Part shown: positions 1 through 12,000 of the stretch, in pieces | How positions within the stretch are numbered: position 1 is the first letter of the stretch | Layout of the letters: every line of letters starts with the position of its first letter | Assembly: GCF_029931775.1 (NCBI RefSeq) | Contig: NC_079312.1 | Location: 13,833,821-13,897,820, forward strand | Origin: Euleptes europaea | Lineage: Eukaryota; Chordata; Lepidosauria; Squamata; Sphaerodactylidae | Length of the DNA stretch: 64,000 bases | Direction: 5' to 3' | Program-made: the position numbers and the translations under genes | The notes under the pieces: generated by a model | Seen by the model: only the letters and a program-made list of their open reading frames with translations | Database searches by the model: none | Told to the model about the DNA's origin: nothing

Positions 1-613
1 AAAGGGAAACTGTTTTACTTTGTTCGCTGGAAAAACCTTGGCTCCGCTCATGACGAATGGGTGGCCGCACCCCACATGGCGGCTCCTCGCTTAGTCCGGG
101 AATTCCACCTTGCTTATCCCGATAAGCCTCGTCCTCTCGGGGACCCCGGGGGGGGGCCTTAAGGGGGGCAGAATGTGAGGGTCTCTGTCTTTGTGTCTCT
201 GCTTTCCATCACCTGCTGTATTATCAGTGAACTCGTAAAAGCAGTTCACACCTTCTGGTCTCAGGCGCCAGGCCTGATGGCCCATGTATCTTCCCCCCCC
301 CCCGCTGTTCTTCCTGCCAGTACTCCCTCAGGCCGATGCGGCCTTGGAAGTGTGATAGCCGCCCAGACTTCCTGGGATCTGTCTGATGTTTTGTATTATG
401 CCAAGCTTGTAACTTCCCATAACAATAAGTGTGAACCCCAGTGCCCCAGTGCCCTGGAGTCAATATATTCTGTAAACCCGTATAGCCCCTCACTTGCAAC
501 TTTCTACCTGTGCCTGTCTCATCTCCTGAAGGCTTCAATAAATCTATTGTTTCTGTATCAACGTCTGAGCAACTGATTTGGAGAAGCAAACTCAGAGAGG
601 GGGATCTCTCACA
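1..613 (+). mobile_element. Ty3/gypsy chromovirus-type LTR retrotransposon, 3' end (fossil)
   Basis: The window opens inside the end of a pol reading frame. The last ~50 codons read as a chromodomain (FVRWKNLGSAHDEW, then a PHM/LVREFH helix), the usual C-terminal domain of chromovirus integrases. A purine-rich tract (161-173) and then an LTR follow, the normal order. The 5' part lies outside the window, so whether the whole element is intact cannot be judged. Confidence 0.8.
174..613 (+). repeat. 3' LTR of the Ty3/gypsy element
   Basis: A 440-bp LTR bounded by the 6-bp inverted repeat TGTGAG...CTCACA. It starts directly after the polypurine tract and carries an AATAAA signal near 537. The 5' LTR and target duplication are not in the window. 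Confidence 0.75.
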
Positions 614-654
614 CCAATGTCCTGAGGAATGAGAGACCAGCTGCCCATGGGAAT

Positions 655-1356
655 AGCTTATAGAATCATAGGCCATTTTTGCATAGTAATTAGCAGTGTG
701 TTCCAGGCTGAATTGCCCTGCATATTTTTTTGAATTTGCACACTGAACTGTCATTCTGGAAGTGACTGCGAAGCCAGCGCATACCTGCTTCGCATTACTA
801 AAGAGCCCATTTAACGTGACCTTTGGTGTTGGCCGCAAAGAATCCCCCTCAAGGACCCATGCAAAACAACAGAGGCACGTTAGCTATGCATATGCTAATG
901 GCTATGCAAACAGGAACAAAGGAGCAAACGAGTGGGTGGTGGTGGAATTTCTCCTTTTGTGTCAAGACCGTGAATAGGCATGGGAAATGTTAAAGGCCAT
1001 GATTTAATCTAATTCAACTGATCAATGTTGAAAGGATGAAGTATTCAATAATTAAAGTATATGTAGTTTATAGAAATGATATAATGAATTAGAAAACATA
1101 CAGAGGGGATTATATAGATAATAATTTGATAGAGGAGGGGAGAGGGGAAGTCAGAAAAGTCAATACTGATTAGGCTGATTAGTTTGAAATTGTTTTATTT
1201 TATGTAACTCTGAAGATGACAATATTGAAATTAAATGACTTAATAAGAAAATTAAAAATTTTTTTTAAAAAAAGACTGAATAGGCATTTTCAAAGTCACA
1301 TTTTAAAAAAGAGCTTGGAGCGAGCATCAAAATTGACCGTGCAAAAGTGGCCATAG
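655..1356 (-). repeat. hAT-family internal segment, interrupted
   Basis: 840-980 and 1277-1354 are together the reverse complement of about 28,915-29,110, which lies inside the hAT element at 27,684-29,207. Shared blocks include GGCCAYTTWTGCAYGGTCA and the stretch around TGCCTATTCACGGTCT. So this is an old relic of that family, without visible termini here, split by a LINE tail. Confidence 0.6.
981..1276 (+). mobile_element. 5'-truncated LINE 3' end (L1-like)
   Basis: A 296-bp insertion ending in an A-rich tail, flanked by a perfect 10-bp target duplication tgaataggca (971-980 and 1277-1286). It splits the repeat at 655-1356. There is no coding sequence left; the L1-like label rests on the A-rich tail and 3'-UTR style. 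Confidence 0.6.
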
Positions 1357-2345
1357 AGTTGGAAGGGGCCATCGAGGCCATCTAGTCCAACCCCCTGCTC
1401 AAAGCAGGATCGGCCTAGAGCATCCCCGACGAGTGTTTGTCCAGCCGCTGCTTAAAGACTGCCAGCGAGGGGGGAGCTCACCACCTCCCTGGGTAGCCGA
1501 TTCCCCTGCTGAGCAACTCTTACTGCAAAAACTTTCTAATGTCCAGCCGGTAGCTTTCCTCCCCGCAGTTTAAACCCACTATTGCAAACTATTGCAAACC
1601 CTACCCTCTGCTGCCGACAGGAGCAGCTCCCTGCCCTCCTCTAAGTGACAGCCCTTCAAATGCTTGTGTGTGTGTTAAGTGCCGTCAAGTCGCTTCCGAC
1701 TCATGGCGACCCTATGAATGAAAGTCCTCCCAAATGTCCTATCTTTGACAGCCTTGCTCGGATCTTGCAAACTGAAGGCTGGGGCTTCCTTTATTAAGTC
1801 AATCCATTTTTTGTTGGGGCTTCCTCTTTTCCTGCTGCCCTCCACTTTTCCTAGCACGACTGTCTTTTCCAGTGACCCTTGTCGTCTCATGACGTGACCA
1901 AAATACGACAGCCTCAGTTTAGTCATTTTAGCTTCTTGGGTCAGTTCAGGCTTGATTTGATCTAGAACCCACTGATTTGTTTTTTTGGCAGTCCACGGAG
2001 TCCGTAACCCTCTCCTCCAACCCCACATTTCAAAGGAATCTATTTTCTTCCTATCAGCTTTCTTCACTGTCCAGCTTTCACCCCCATACATAGTAACAGG
2101 GAATACGGTGGCATGAATTAATCTAGTCTTGGTGGCCAGGGACACCTCCTTACACTTCCAAATCTTTTCTAGCTCCTGCATGGCTGCCCTTCCCAGTCTC
2201 AATCGCCTTCTGATTCCTTGGCTGCAGTCTCCCTTTGGGTTGATGGTGGAGCCAAGGAATAGAAAGTTTTGAACTGTCAAATTTCCCTTCAAATGCTTAA
2301 AGAGAGCAAATCGCATCCTTCCTCTTCTCCAGACGAAACCTCCCC
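1357..2345 (-). mobile_element. Old CR1-like LINE fragment, split by BovB
   Basis: 1357-1665 and 2299-2345 resemble the antisense of amniote CR1 3' regions (GTTGGAAGGGGCC, then CATCTAGTCCAACCCCCTG, then a run ending in CCTTCAAATGCTT). The middle is occupied by a BovB insertion. Confidence 0.6.
1666..2284 (-). mobile_element. RTE-BovB LINE, 3' part
   Basis: Read on the minus strand, it encodes the C-terminal part of an RTE-BovB reverse transcriptase: VQNFLFLGSTINPKGDCS, VFPVTMYGGESWTVKKA, LSYFGHVMRRQGSLEKTVVL, and a final HRVAMSRKRLDGT. A perfect 14-bp target duplication, cccttcaaatgctt (1652-1665 and 2285-2298), bounds it. BovB is known for horizontal spread among squamates and mammals. Confidence 0.85.
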
Positions 2346-2499
2346 AACTCCCTCTGCCTTGCCTCCCCGGCTTGGTCTGCAGGGCTTGCAACGAGGGAGG
2401 AGGTCTCGAGCGGGGCAGGAGCCCGGGGGGACGGGGAAGAGAGGCCTTTCCTGCACCGAGCTTCGGGGTTGACCATTGCATTTTGCTCCCGGGGTGGGG

Positions 2500-2520
2500 A
2501 CTACACTTCCCAGGAGCCCC
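2500..2520 (+). promoter_or_regulatory. ZNF143/Staf-type promoter element of gene A
   Basis: ACTACACTTCCCAGGAGCC fits the known vertebrate SBS/ZNF143 promoter motif (ACTACAnnTCCCAGnnnGC). It lies 120-140 bp upstream of the proposed start codon. The same motif stands at the same place in gene B (30,002), which supports this as a core promoter element. Confidence 0.5.
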
Positions 2521-2638
2521 TGCGAGCCGGCAAGCGGCCGGTCTTGCATTTCCTTGACAGCGCGGACAAATTAAGGGGAGGGAGAAAACATCCCACCCAC
2601 CCCCCTTTTTTCTTCTTCCAAATTTCTAGGGAAACGGT

Positions 2639-2719
2639 ATGGAATTAAGTCGGGGCTCTCCTCTGCCGCGTTTTCCCCACTGGGAGGGAGAGTTTGGCGA
2701 TTGCAGCTTGCAAGGAATG
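2639..2719 (+). CDS. Gene A exon 1, proposed start exon
   Basis: Reads [19 protein letters not shown] and continues to a GTGAGT donor at 2720, ending in phase 0 as the KRAB exon needs. Gene B has the same 27-codon exon ([19 protein letters not shown]...). Conservation of frame, length and donor supports coding use; 5' UTR use with initiation at 4225 remains possible. Confidence 0.55.
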
Positions 2720-2910
2720 GTGAGTTTTTAAATCCCCCTCCCACTCACCCACCCACCCAAGAGATCTTGTGCAACAATGGCGGATGGGCGGGGATGACTT
2801 GTGGATGCATTGAATGCAGGAGAAACAAAGGAAAAGAGCAGGAAACAGCTGGTGGGAGGGAGGGAGCCTGTGCAGAGCGCGCACACACACACACAGGCTT
2901 CCAGAACAAA

Positions 2911-2944
<34 letters not shown>

Positions 2945-3005
2945 CTTCCAGAACAAAATTACACACACACACACACACACACACAGGCTTCCAGAACAAA
3001 ATTAC

Positions 3006-3050
<45 letters not shown>

Positions 3051-6000
3051 CTTCCAGAACAAAATTGCTTGCGTCTTTAACGCAGTTGTATATAAGTTTC
3101 ATATCACCAACCTGAGTTTATTCTAATTTCTAATGACCCCCCTTTATTTCTTTAAACGTGACATCCGGCCACCCCTTGTAATATAGAAACCTGTCTGCAG
3201 CTCGTGGCTCTTTTTCAGCCCCACGTCTTTTGAGATGCGGCTCGAGGAGAGGCTTCATAGACTGCAGTCAGGACAAGAAGCACAAATGCCTAGAAACCTC
3301 AAAGAAGCAGCATCTTTGTGTTTAATTGGTGCTTGTAGGTTATCCGGGCTGTGTGGCCGTAGTCTTGGTATTTTCTTTCCTGACGTTTCGCCAGCAGCGG
3401 TGGCCGGCATCTTCAGAGGAGGAACACTGAAGGACAGTGTCTCTCAAGTGTCAAGTGGGTAGGAAGAGTAATATATAGTCAGAAGGGGGTTGGGTTAGCT
3501 TTGGATTCCACATGTTAATAGATCACTTCAGGATACAATGGTTGCACATTAACATACCACACCCTCATTAGCACATTATCTTGATACTTACAGGACAATG
3601 ATTAGCACGTTACCTTTGATACATTGCAGGACAATGACTCAGCTCAAACCCAAACCCCTTCTGACTATATATTACTCTTCCTACACCCTTGACACTGAGA
3701 GACACTGTCCTTCAGTGTTACTCCTCTGAAGATGCCTGCCACAGCTGCTGGCGAAACGTCAGGAAAGAAAATACCAAGACCACAGTCACACAGCCCGGAT
3801 AACCTACAAGAACCGATGAACTCTGACCGTGAAAGCCTTTCGACAATATTTTGTGTTCAATGTTCCGAGCCCCACATTTCTCCTTTCCCTTTTCAAAGAT
3901 CACAGTTTGGTCTGAATATACTTTAGCTGAGTTGGGGAGGAGGGATAGAACAAAGATATGGTGAGTCTATTTAGCCCCACTGGATGCAAGCTTTGGAGTA
4001 GCGCAGAACCCCCTTTTCAAGCAAAGATGTTTAAAGAAGAATCATTATGTGAAAATGCCACCTCCGTGTATTGCTAGATTGAAACAGGCAAGGTAGTATT
4101 TTCAGAGTCTGATTTTTTTGTTAAATTGCAGCTACTTTGTGTAGTCTATAGGGTTTTTTTCCTGAATGGACTGTCTTCTGGAAATCAGGCCTCTCCCCTA
4201 ATATTTGCCTTTCAGAGACCCCCGATGTCGTTCAAGGAGGTGGCTGTGTTCTTCACACCTGAGGAGTGGGCTCTGTTGGATCCAGCCCAAAGAACTCTGT
4301 ACTGGGAAGTCATGCAGGAGAATTACGAGTCTGCTGCTTCTGTGGGTAAGGACCTTAGCCCTTTTATCCTGAACGTGTACGGTGAAGATAGGAAGGAACC
4401 TCCTGCAGCTTGAATATCCTCTCCCCTGACAAGATTCCCTCTTACTCTCATTCACCTGGAAAATAGATAGACATTTCAATTTTTCACTCCACACTTCTGG
4501 AAAGTCTACTGTCTCACCCTGCAATTTCTCCTTTTCTCACAGTCCTTCTAGTGTTGTGTCTGTTTACAGCTTCGTGCTCATATCAGGACAAGTATCTTGT
4601 AGGTAGCGTGAATATTATAAATAGTTTTCCCCTCACAAAGCAGGTTTGGGCATATTCTTTGTGCACAAACGTTTGTGGAATGACTAAATGCCTTCACAAC
4701 ACTTTCTGTTCCCCTTGGAAGGACTTCGGGTTCCTGGGCCATTCCTCGACTTTAAACAGCATCCAGGGGAGATGTTCTTCCTCCAGAGCTCTGAGGAATT
4801 GGGACGGTGTGCAGCTGTCCTCATGTCAGGTAAGGATTGGGGAAGTGAAACAACTAAGTCACCATTTTAGGGTATTTCTTAGAATTTTCTTGGGGGAGCC
4901 CCACCTGTTCAGTTTTGTCTAATGAAGGACAGAATCCGAGTAAAATGCATCTTGTTTTTATTGTTGGTAGAACTTGCAGAAGAGAAGCCATGTTGGAGCC
5001 CATGACAGGAAATGCACAACTCTTCCAAAAACTAGTAACTGCAGGTCTGATTTCTCTCGCCCCCCATGTGATGAGTTCTCCATATCACAACCTTCTGCTG
5101 TGCAGAGGGTTTATAGTGGTTAGAGCCCCTGCTTTGCATGCAGAAGGTCCTTGGTTCAGCCTTCAGTATCTCCAGTGTATGGATCTCAGGTAGGAGCGTC
5201 CAGAAAAGACCTTTCTCTGCCAGACACCTGGGAGAACCTCTGCCAGTCAGAGTAGGTACTTAGCTAGATGGACCACTGGTCTCACTCACTATAAGACCGA
5301 TTCCCAAATTCAAATTCTTCCCCTTGCAAGTATAGTAAATACCCACTGACGTTAGATTATTTGAAGTATATATAAGAAAAAAGTGTCTTTTCCTCTTGGT
5401 TTGTTCCGTAATTGCAGAAGGATCTTCTGTTCCCAAAGATGACTACCACACTTGCATAGTGAAAGAGGAGCTTGTCCAGGACTCCAAGGAAGCCGAAATG
5501 CCATCAGGTACTTCCCCCACCCCCCCGAGCGCCGCAAAGATTCTCCATAGGCTTCCTATACTGGGAAATTTTTCTCTGCCTGATTCTTGGGTCTGACATA
5601 GGTCTATTTTAGTCTTTGAGGGGCTTGGACAGAATGTTTTTTTGAGGTAGAGGCTCCAGCATGGTGTAGTGGTTAAGAGCAGTGATTTGGAACGGTGGAC
5701 TCTGATCTGGAGAACCAGGTTTGATTCCCCACTCCTCCACATGAGCGATGGAGACTAATCTGGTGAACTGGATTTGTTTCCTCACTGTTACACATGAAGC
5801 CAGCTGGGTGACCTTGGGCAAGTCACGCTCTCTCAGCCTCACCTACCTCACAGGGTGTCTGTAGTGGGGAGGGGAAGAGAAGGTGATTGTAAGCTGGTTT
5901 GATTCTGCCTTAAGTGGTAAAGAAAGTCAGCATATAAAAACCAACTCTTCTTCTTCAAATGTTCAGCTTAGCAGCCCATGGCTCTCCTTACAAGAACCCG

Positions 6001-9000
6001 TACGTTTGGTAAAGATTGGGTCAGGGTCTCCAATTTTATAGCCCCCATTTTAGTAAACACCCACTAACATTAGTTTATCTGTAGTGTATATAAGAAAAAA
6101 AGGTCTCTTGATTTGTTCTGCAATTGCAGAAGGATCTTCTGTTCCCAAAGATGACTTCCGCTCTTGGGTAGTGAAAGAGGAAGAGGAGTTTGTCTGGGAT
6201 TCAGAGGAAGCCAAACTACCAGCAGGTACTTCCTTGGATGTGTAGAGGGGGACCCGCTAGTGTTGAAAAGTGCTATCCTATGTAATTTCTCACAGGAAAG
6301 TCATAGAAACACAGTGCTGGAAGGGACCCCAAAGGTAATCTAATCCAACCCCCCTGTGCAATACAGGAAAATCTTGGACCGTCAGATGCCCTCAGCGCAC
6401 TCAGTGGGCCCAAGAGGGCTGGGACTTGGAAGCCCCATACTGTTCTGCAGTTCAGGGAATATCTTTCTGGTCATTTGGAAGACCAACAAGGGGCTCTTCT
6501 GCCTCCTGCACTTGAATATCCTCCCCTCAACAGGACCATCTCTTACCATCACAACCCTGGAAAACAGACAGGATGTCCCAGCTTTTCACTCCACTCCTCT
6601 GAAAAATCTACTGCCTCATCCCAGGATTTCTCCTTTTTTGCATTCCTTCTAGTGTTGTGTCTGTTTACAGCTTGATGTTCATTTCAGGTATCTTGCCGAT
6701 TTCAGGTATCTTGCCGATAGCCTGAGTATTAGAAATAGCTTTCCCCTCCTAAAGCAGGTGTGGGCATATTCTTGGCATGCAAACATTTATGGAATGACTA
6801 CATCATTTCATGTTTTGGGTTTTTCCCTGGAAGGACTTTGGGTTCCTGGTCAAGTCCTGGATTCTGAGCTGCATCCAAGGAAGATGTTCTTCCTCCAGAG
6901 CTCTGAGGAATCGGGAAGGGGCGCAAGCGCCCTCTTGTCAGGTAAGGATTGGGAGAAGTGAAACAGTGAAGTTGCCATTTCAGGGTATTCCTTAGATTTT
7001 TTTTTTCCACGGGAGCTCCACCTGTTCAGTTTTGTCCAATGAAGGACACAATCGGAGTAAAAGATGTCCTGTTTTTATTGTGGCCTTTTTCTTATGTAGG
7101 AGCCCCGTGGCGCAGAGTGGTAATCTGCAGTACTGCAGTCCAAGCTCTGCTCACAACCTCAGTTCGATCCCGACGGAAGTTGGTTTCAGGTAGCTGGCTC
7201 AAGGTTGGCTCAGCCTTCCATCCTTCCGAGGTTGGTAAAATGAGTACCCAGCTGGCTGGGGGTAAAGGGAAGATGACTGGGGAAGGCAATGGCAAACTAC
7301 CCCGTAAACATAGTCTGCCTAGTAAACGTCGAGATGTGACATCACCCCATGGGTCACAAATGACCCGGTGCTTGCACAGGGGACTACCTTTACCTTTTTT
7401 TTCTTGTGTGCAACTTCCAGAAGAGTAGCCACTTTGGAAACCAACTAGACAGGGCAGCAGATGCTTTTCCAAGAAAGAGCAGCTGCAGCTCTGGTTTCTT
7501 CCTCCTTCCTGTGTGTGATAACATCAGGATATCACAGCCTTCTGTGGTATCAAAGGGCCATAGCTCAGCGTTAGAGCCCCTGTTTGGCCTGCAGAAGATC
7601 CCAGGCTCAGCCTCTAGCATCTCCGGTGGCTAGATCTCAGGGAGGAGTTTCTGGGAAAGACCTTTCTCTGACTGACACCTGGCAGAACCACTTACATAAG
7701 AACATAAGAAAGGCCCTGCTGGATCAGACCAAGGCCCATCAAGTCCAGCAGTCTGTTCGCACAGTGGCCAACCAGGTGCCTCTAGGAAGCCACTAACAAG
7801 AAGAGTGCAGCAGCACCATCCTGCCTGTGTTCCACCGCATCCAAAATAATAGGCATGCTCCTCTGATACTAGAGAGAATAGGTATGCAGCATGACCAATA
7901 TCCATTCTAACTAACAGCCATGAATATCCCTCTCCTCCATGAATATGTCCACTCCCCTCTTAAAGCCCTCCAAGCTGGCAGCCATCACCACATCCTGGGG
8001 CAGGGAGTTCCACAATTTAACTATGCGTTGCGTGAAAAAATACTTCCTTTTATCTGTTTTGAGTCTCTCACCCTCCAGCTTTAGCAGATGACCCCGTGTT
8101 CTAGTATTATGGGAGAGGGAGAAAAGCTTCTCCCTGTCCACTCTCTCCAAACCATGCATAATTTTATAGACCTCTATCATGTCTCCCCTCAGCCGCCTTC
8201 TTTCCAAGCTAAACAGCCCTAAGCGTCTTAAGCGCTCCCCATAGGACAGTTGCTCTAGTCCCCTAATCATTTTGGTTGCTCTTTTTTGCACCTTCTTAAG
8301 CTCTGTAATATCCTTTTTTAGGTGTGGTGACCAGAACTGTACACAGTATTCCAAGTGTGGTCTCACCACAGATTTGTACAAGGGCAGTATGATATCAGCA
8401 GTTTTATTCTCTATTCCTCGTCTAATTATAGCCAGCATGGAATTTGCCTTTTTTACAGCAGCCGCACACTAGGTTGACATCTTCATTGAGCTATCCACTA
8501 CCACCCCAAGATCCCTTTCTTGGTCTGTCGCTGCCAGCACAGATCCCATCAGTGTATATGTGAAGTTGGGATTTTTTGTCCCAATATGCATCACTTTACA
8601 CTTACTCACATTGAATCTCATTTGCCATTTTAATGCCCATTCTTCCAGTATGCAGAGATCCTTCTGGAGCTCTTCACAGTCCGATTTTGTTTTAACCACC
8701 CTAAATAATTTGGTGTCATCTGCCAACTTGGCTACTTCACTGTTTAACCCCAACTCCAGGTCATTGATGAACAGGTTGAAAAGCTCCGGTCCCAACACAG
8801 ATCCCTGAGGCCCCACTGCTCAAATCCCGCCATTGTGAGAACTGACCATTGAACTCACCTAGGTAGACCACTGGTCTGACTCACTATAAGGCAGGCTTAC
8901 AAATTCAAATTCATTCCCTCATGTAAGTATAGAAAATACTTACCGTATTTTTCCGTGTATAAGACACCCCCATGTATAAGACGACCCCTATTTTTTTGAA

Positions 9001-12000
9001 CCTAAAATTAAGGAAAAAATAGGGGTCGTCTTTTACGTGGGGGTGAAAGAGGCTGGTGGCCCTGGCCGGCCGGTGTCCACATTCAAACCAGTCGCTGCCT
9101 ACCCCACCCGACAGCTGATGGGAGGTGCCTGCGGCGACCAGTTTGAACGCCTGACGCTGGCCAGGGCCACCAGCCTCTTTCCCCGCTAGCTCTCTTCCCA
9201 TGGGAAGAGAACAAGTAGGCAGGGAAAGAGGCCGGTCGCCCTGGGCGTCCAGGTCACCCCCCCCCCCCGGTCCACCCGCAGCGACCGGTTTGAACAGCCG
9301 GCGGCCAGGGCAACAGGACTCTTCTGCTTGCTTTGTTCCCCACCTGACAGCTGACAGGAACAGAGCAAGCGGCCAAAGAGGCCTGCTGGCATCCGGTGCT
9401 CAAACCAGTCGCTGCCCACCCAACAAGGCTGGGTGGGCGGCGACCGGTTTGAACACTGGACACGGGCCGGACAGGGCGACAGGACTCTTCTGCAGTCCCC
9501 TCCCTTCCCCGCCCATCAGCTGACAGGCGGGGAAGAGAGGGAGGGGCAGAAGACTCCTGTTGCCCTGTTCAAACTGGCTGCTGATGGGCGGGGCCAGCAG
9601 CAGCCGGCTTCTGTGTATAGGATGACCCCCAATTTTGGGGAAATTTTTTAAAGAAAAAAGTGTTGTCTTATACACAGAAAAATATGGTACATTGGAGAGC
9701 TCAGGCATTGCATGCAGTAGAGACCACCCATAGAACAGCCTCCGCCTTTATAAGATTTATCAGGGATGCTTTAGGCTGATCCTGCATTGAGCAGGGGGTT
9801 GAACTAGATGGACTGCATGGCCCCTCCCAACCCTATGATTCTGTTTCCCAAAAGAGGCCTCTTTTATCCCTGTAGCAATCAGGGTCTTTCAAGGAAAGGT
9901 TATTACCCAAATCCTGTATGGCTCCCAGCTCTGTACGTACAAGGAAAGGCACTTACTGGAAGCTGTACAATCTTAAGTTCCTGTAAAAGATTTTTGGAGT
10001 TCCCTGATGCATTTCAACTGCCCTTCTCAGACTAGAGGGTGGAGTAATCTCTTTGGAGACATGGATGTGGTTACTGGCATTCACCTACTGGCTCAAACTT
10101 ATTTTCAATCCTAAGGGTCTAGTGCCCTTGATCCTTACCCACAGATACCACTCAACCTGGCTAACAGCAGTTGAGGAGAAACTCCAGGAGCCAAGTTCTA
10201 TTGCACCTTGGGCTCCAAAAAGCAAAAGAAAATATTAAATAGTTGCTTTGGGCTCATGCCTTACAATCAGGCGGGGCACAGATACAGAAATATCCAGTTA
10301 TTTTGCAGCATACCAAATATTTTCAATGAGCAGATTGTCTTAAGTCCCTTGAGATCCCCAAATATCAGAGGATTTTTACACTGTCACGTTTTAATGCTTT
10401 ACCATCAGCCCTTCTGGAAGGCAGATACCATCATGTCTCGCTTTCTCAGCGACTCCGTCTGTGTAATACTGGGAAAGTAGAGTCCTTAGAATGTGTTCTG
10501 CTGTCTTGCCCATTTTATAAAGATATTCGACATCAGTATATAGCTCCAGCTTTGCCAATCATATTGGGAAGATCTGAATAATTTTATGCCTCCTTCTTGC
10601 TGATTCTTCCCAGGAGATAATTTATAAAATCACTAAATTTTAATTGTGGGCATGCAACTAAGTCTTAGCAGCTTTGCCTGATTGATGGGGGAGGGCTTTA
10701 TACTTCTCTGTTGCCCTCTCAATTTATATTTACTGTTTTATATTTACCACATTATATATGTTTACTTTTATTTTTATTCTAACCAATTGTTAATCTTCTG
10801 GAGCTGATTTTGTATCAGATAAAACAGATAAAATGAAGTATTTCTTCACACAGCGCATAGTTAAATTGTGGAACTCCCTGCCCCGGGATGTGGTGATGGC
10901 TTCCAACTTGGAAGGCTTTAAGAGGGGAGTAGACATGTTCATGGAGGAGAGAGATATTCATGGCTACTAGTGAAAAAGGATACTAATGATGCATACCTAT
11001 TCTCTCCAGGATCAGAGGAGCATGCTTACTATATTAGGTGCTGTGGAACACAGGCAGGATAATGCTGCTGCAGTCATCTTGTTTGTGGGCTTCCTAGAGG
11101 AACCTGGTTGGCCACTGTGTGAACAGACTGCTAGACTTGATTGGTCTGATCCAGCACGGCCTTTCTTATGTTCTTATGTTATCGAAATAAATTTTGATGA
11201 TGGTGATGAAAATACCCATTAAATTATCTGAAGTGTGTAAAAGGGTTGAAGGAAAGGTCAGTTTCTTGTGATTTGTTCCTAAATTTCAGAAAAAGTTCCT
11301 ATTCCCAGAGAGGACCGCATCTCTTGCCTAGTGAAAGAGGAAGGGAAGTTTGTCCAGGAGAAAGCAGAGCTGCCAGCAGGTACCTTCATTGTTGTGGGGA
11401 TCCTCAAGTGTTTGAGAAATGAGATCATACAGATTTCTCCTGCTCTGGGTTTTTGTCTGACTTCCCCCAAATCCATTTGGATACAATCTTCTAGGAAAGT
11501 TAGAGCCCAAGGAGGTTTGGGAAACCCCAAATAAGAGCCAAGGAAGACCCAAAAGTTTGGCAAAAGTACTGTGAAGTCATGCCAATGCCAAATTAAAATC
11601 CACTATGGTTTGTCCTTGCAACGATAATGTAAGCATAGGATATACCTCTCAAAACTTGATTATGTGCAGTTGTAGATAAGAAAAGTCCAGTATAAATGCT
11701 GTGTTCTTACATTTCCCCAGGCATAGGAAGATCCTTGATTCCTAATGGTGGCAACCTCTCTTGCCTAGTGAAAAAGGAAGAGGATTTTGTCCAGGACTTT
11801 AAAGAAGTCAAACTACCAGCAGGTATTTCTTCGGATCTGTGGAGGGGACCCTTCAGGGTTCTGAAAACGGGGATCCTTTTTAATTTGACCTGGGAAAAAC
11901 TGTGATGTCCTGTTCTGAGTTTTTCTTCTGTATCATGATATCCTCCATTTTGGTCCAGACATGAAGCCTGAAAAAGGACCATGTTCTCTGTAGGACGTTC

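Noticed and set aside
2701-3126. Thr/His-rich open frames
   Set aside because: (CA)n translation.
5665-5720. tRNA gene
   Set aside because: A and B boxes belong to a SINE head; the same body and tail recur many times.
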